Shown one piece after another: positions 61,103 to 64,000 of a stretch of DNA of 64,000 nucleotides. Numbering within the stretch: the first letter of the stretch is position 1; every line of letters starts with the position of its first letter. The notes under the pieces are model-generated. The model searched no databases and was not told the DNA's origin. It worked only from the letters and a program-made list of their open reading frames with translations. The translations under genes and the position numbers were made by a program. The stretch is taken from the NCBI GenBank assembly GCA_951804985.1, contig OX638136.1, positions 7,815,852-7,879,851 of the forward strand, in the 5' to 3' direction. This DNA is from Dryomyza anilis. Its lineage: Eukaryota; Arthropoda; Insecta; Diptera; Dryomyzidae.

Positions 61103-62306
61103 TGGGAAGATATAGCTGCCGACAGTGCTATAACTAAAGCTTACTGGGCACAGTGGCAGAGCTTAAAGCTACAAGATGGTTGCTTATATCGTGTATGGGA
61201 AAAGAAGGTGGCACATCCGCTCGAAGTTTGATTGTTGTTCCCAACTCAAATTAAAAGAAATATTAGCGGAATACCATGGTGGATCTAGTGGTGGTCATTT
61301 GGGCATTAATAAAACGGTCGAGAAGGTAAAGAAACGTTTTTATTGGATTTGATGCCAAGAGTCAGTCGCCGATTGGATTCGCAGTTGCCCGCAATGTGTA
61401 CCAGCAAAAGGACCAACAGTCAGAAGTCGCGGCAGGATGCATCAGTACAACGTGGGAACACCATTCGAGCGTATTGCTATGGATGTCGCCGGGCCGTTTC
61501 CAATCAGTGATGCGGGTAATAAGTATGTCATTGTCGTCATCGAGTGGCCTGAAGTGTATCCCATGCCAAATCAAGAAGCCACAACAGTTGCGGAGGCATT
61601 AGTTAACAAGTGGGTAAGCCGTTTTGGAGTACCGTTAGAATTGCATTCAGATCAAGGAAGAAATTTTGAGTCTGCTGTATTTAAAGAAGTATGCAAAGTC
61701 CTCAACATTCACAAAACACGAACAACGCCTTTGCACCCGCAATCAGACGGCATGGTGGAGAGATTCAATCGGACTTTGGAAGAGTATCTCAGAAAAGTGG
61801 TTGATAAAAATCAAAATGATTGCGATACACACATACCACTATTCCTCATAGCTTATCGAACGGCGGTTCATGATACCACATCAGATTCACCATCTAAAAT
61901 TGTTTTTGGAACAGACTTAAATTTACCTGCGGATTTAAAGTTTGGTGCGAGTCCTTTAGCTGGAATTCCTATACACAATTATGTTTCCAGAAAATGTGAA
62001 GAAATGAACGAAACGCATCAATTTGTAAGACAGCGTACACAATTTGCGAGTGACAAGATGAAGGCCAGATACGACTTGCAAACAAATTCAGGGGGATTTT
62101 CGGAAGGACAGCTTGTTTTGCTCTATAACCCACAAAGGAAGAAAGGCTTATCCCCTAAACTACAAACACACTGCGAAGGACCATATAAGTTAATTAAAAG
62201 AATTAATGATGTAGTGTATAGGATTCAGAAAACTGCGGGCGTTAGACGAAAAATGAAAGTGGTACATTTAAAAAGGTTGGCGCCGTATAGAGAGAGAGAG
62301 GATTAA
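61103..62306 (+). pseudogene. pol: Integrase of L7 pol
   Basis: The zinc-binding part (about 61240-61430: YHGGSSGGHLG and CPQC) is in shifted frames with at least one stop (TTGGATTTGATGCC near 61345). From 61437 to 62306 the frame is open for 289 codons and holds the catalytic Asp in AMDVAGPF, the second Asp in HSDQGRNFES and Glu in SDGMVERFNR, then the C-terminal domain with the GPYKLIKRINDVVYRI motif. It ends VVHLKRLAPYRERED, the same end as L5. There is no chromodomain. Confidence 0.88.
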
Positions 62307-62377
62307 CATCTGTTCGGGACGAACAATTTGTACATTAACGATACAGCATGTTGAATCAAACAGATAATCCATGTTCA

Positions 62378-64000
62378 GTTAAAATTTTTTACTATTCATA
62401 ATTAACATTATGAATAATAATAATAATTAAATTCATGTACCATGTTAACCACTAACAATATCAGCGTCACAAATAATCAAAAAATAATGTCCAACTTAAG
62501 TAGTAGTCGATTTTGACATAAATGTATGTGGAAGATTTGTCAAAAAGCCGACCTGTACATTATTTTTTGATTATTGGTAGCGCTGTATGAATCTGTTTGA
62601 AAAAAAAACAATATGATATCCGTTTAATTTCTATTTAAATTTATATATATATATATATTTTTTAAAATTAGAAATTTTCATAAATATGTTACGTAATAAG
62701 AAAAAACTGAGTATGCAGTCAGTTAAAATCAGCATACACGATTATTTTTTCGAATACGAATATTTTTTCTCGTTTCTTGAGTAAAGTGTTATTGAATTAA
62801 TAAATATATAATAATCGACATTAATTTGGGTGTTTCCTAACCAAATGTAATAAAATATATTTTATTAAATCGGTAATAAATAAAACATTTCACGATCGTA
62901 CAATTATATATTTGATCTGTTGAGTACATATCTTTAATACATATGAATGAAAAAATTTAATTTTTCAACTATATAATCACCTATAACTACGGTATAACTT
63001 TGCCGATTATGTGTTTTATATTTTATGTGAAACGATTACAACGTTTTCTTTTGACTATATTTAAATAGAAATCATACTCCCAATACTAAAGTTATAAATA
63101 ATTCAATCTCTGTAAACGTGCGTTTTATACGAATTTCTGAATGTAAATAATCCGTACCGCTACATTTTACCTAGGTCCGCGATTAATAGGACTATCAAAC
63201 ACTTTTAGAATATTTATGATCATATTATTATGTTGAAATCTCAAGATAGAAAGATGAAAAGACGGTGCCAGATGACAAAATTTAGAAAATTGAGAAAACT
63301 AGTCGAAAACTAAAACAAAAAAACTCAGCCATCTTCGTTGGGCGCCATGTAACGTTTTGCTAGGACATGAAAAGGTGTTGTTGTGGAGACGCTCGGTGTG
63401 TTGGTGCACCGGCTAGGCTCAGGTGGAATGGGTACTTGTCTCCTACGTCTTATTTTTAGACAACGTCACAAAATTTATAAAAACACCGATAAATAGATAA
63501 ACAAACAAAAGAATAAGAATATATGATGAGAATATAACAGAACAGAAAAGATCAGAATAGAACAGTTATTAAAAAAAAGAAGGATACCAGCAGGAAGCGC
63601 CTCTCCGGTATGTCCATCTCCCTCCCGATCATGGTTATTTATTAAGCCCTAATTTTAAATAACCCCTATACAACTTACTTCACCATTGCTTACATTTTAG
63701 TTTGTCTCAGAATACTCTCCCACCCAACTATTAAATAATTAAACCATTATGTTTATCATCACTATATCACGTTGTTTATTTTATGAATTATTTAAATGAA
63801 ATGAATAAAGTTAAGAAGAGCAATTACGTTACTTCAAAAAGTTAAAAAAAAATTAAATTCAATCAATAAATGAAAATGGAAAATCTCAAATGTTATAATA
63901 AAAAATAACAACTAAACCAAATTATTGAAAATTCAATATCTAGATTAAAAAAAAACATGACTCACCCTTTTGTGTCAGTTACGAAGAATTGTGCACAGTT
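62378..64000. repeat. Macrosatellite unit U10 (cut by window end)
   Basis: Inverted repeat, short TA run, AT-rich block, PBS-like site (63336-63347), and the GC-poor block with CCTCCCGATCATGG near 63620, to the window end. No insertion is seen. Confidence 0.8.

Larger units (their letters stand above)
56781..62322 (+). mobile_element. Ty3/gypsy LTR retrotransposon L7, near-complete but mutated, 3' LTR missing
   Basis: 5' LTR (56781-57325), PBS, then gag, protease, RT, RNase H and integrase in the Ty3/gypsy order; no env. The sequence stops 16 bp after the integrase stop codon, at CTGTTCGGGACGAACA, where it joins satellite AATTTGTACATTAACG with ACA shared by both sides. The polypurine tract and 3' LTR are lost. 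The 5' LTR and gag are closely similar to L5, so it represents the autonomous form of that family. Several stops and frameshifts make it inactive. Confidence 0.92.

Overview
ORGANISM AND OVERALL NATURE. This is non-bacterial, very AT-rich eukaryotic repeat DNA with no recognisable single-copy host gene. The transposon content points to a higher fly (Diptera, Brachycera). There are DINE-1/INE-1-like Helentron elements with the typical ACAGACGG microsatellite and a TACCC/GGGTA 3' hairpin. There is a Ty3/gypsy family whose primer-binding site fits a tRNA-Leu, as remembered for the mdg3/micropia group, and whose LTR promoter has a fly-like TATA plus TCAGTT initiator. There is also an RTE-like LINE 3' end. 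Species and chromosome cannot be read from the sequence; heterochromatin (pericentromeric or sex-chromosomal) is an inference. LAYOUT. The window is a complex tandem array (macrosatellite). About ten copies, called U1-U10 here, begin at 339, 7599, 14428, 21612, 29914, 34988, 50059, 52517, 56364 and 62378. A unit without large insertions is about 3.8 kb (U8). Landmarks in + order are: a 125-bp inverted repeat; a (TA)n tract; an AT-rich block; a GC-richer block with a tRNA-Lys-PBS-like site on the minus strand; a block carrying a minus-strand TATA box; a splice-acceptor-preceded 44-codon open frame; a block dense in TTAACAATT-type motifs; then the next unit. Unit lengths differ through deletions and inserted transposons. 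INSERTIONS. (1) A hAT-like element of 2840 bp with an 8-bp target duplication (18772-21611), and the right end of a second copy at 1-338. (2) Three copies of a 1.5-1.6 kb foldback element inside (TA)n tracts. (3) Seven loci of one Ty3/gypsy family. L1, L2, L3 and L6 are on the minus strand: deleted, mutated copies of one insertion spread with the satellite. L4 is a solo LTR. L5 is a tandem LTR-internal-LTR-internal-LTR element with two intact 777-codon Gag-integrase fusion frames. L7 is a near-complete but mutated gag-PR-RT-RH-IN element lacking its 3' LTR. (4) Three independent DINE-1-like insertions plus a partial copy made by a 2458-bp tandem duplication (48761-53676). (5) A 5'-truncated RTE-like LINE tail. 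(6) A short dispersed repeat at 47770-48003. HOW IT FITS TOGETHER. Several insertions, and even the same stop codon, recur at the same place in different units, so the transposons were inserted and then copied as part of the satellite. U1 and U4 form a clear higher-order pair. The internally deleted LTR elements (L1, L2, L3, L5, L6) have lost protease, RT, RNase H and the integrase core but keep Gag; the L7 type is the plausible autonomous partner. The points most worth attention are the intact Gag-IN fusion ORF in L5, the HSE-TATA-Inr arrangement in the LTRs, the nested palindrome of the foldback element, the exon-like 133-bp block kept without indels in seven units, and the possible old long-LTR remnant inside the unit.
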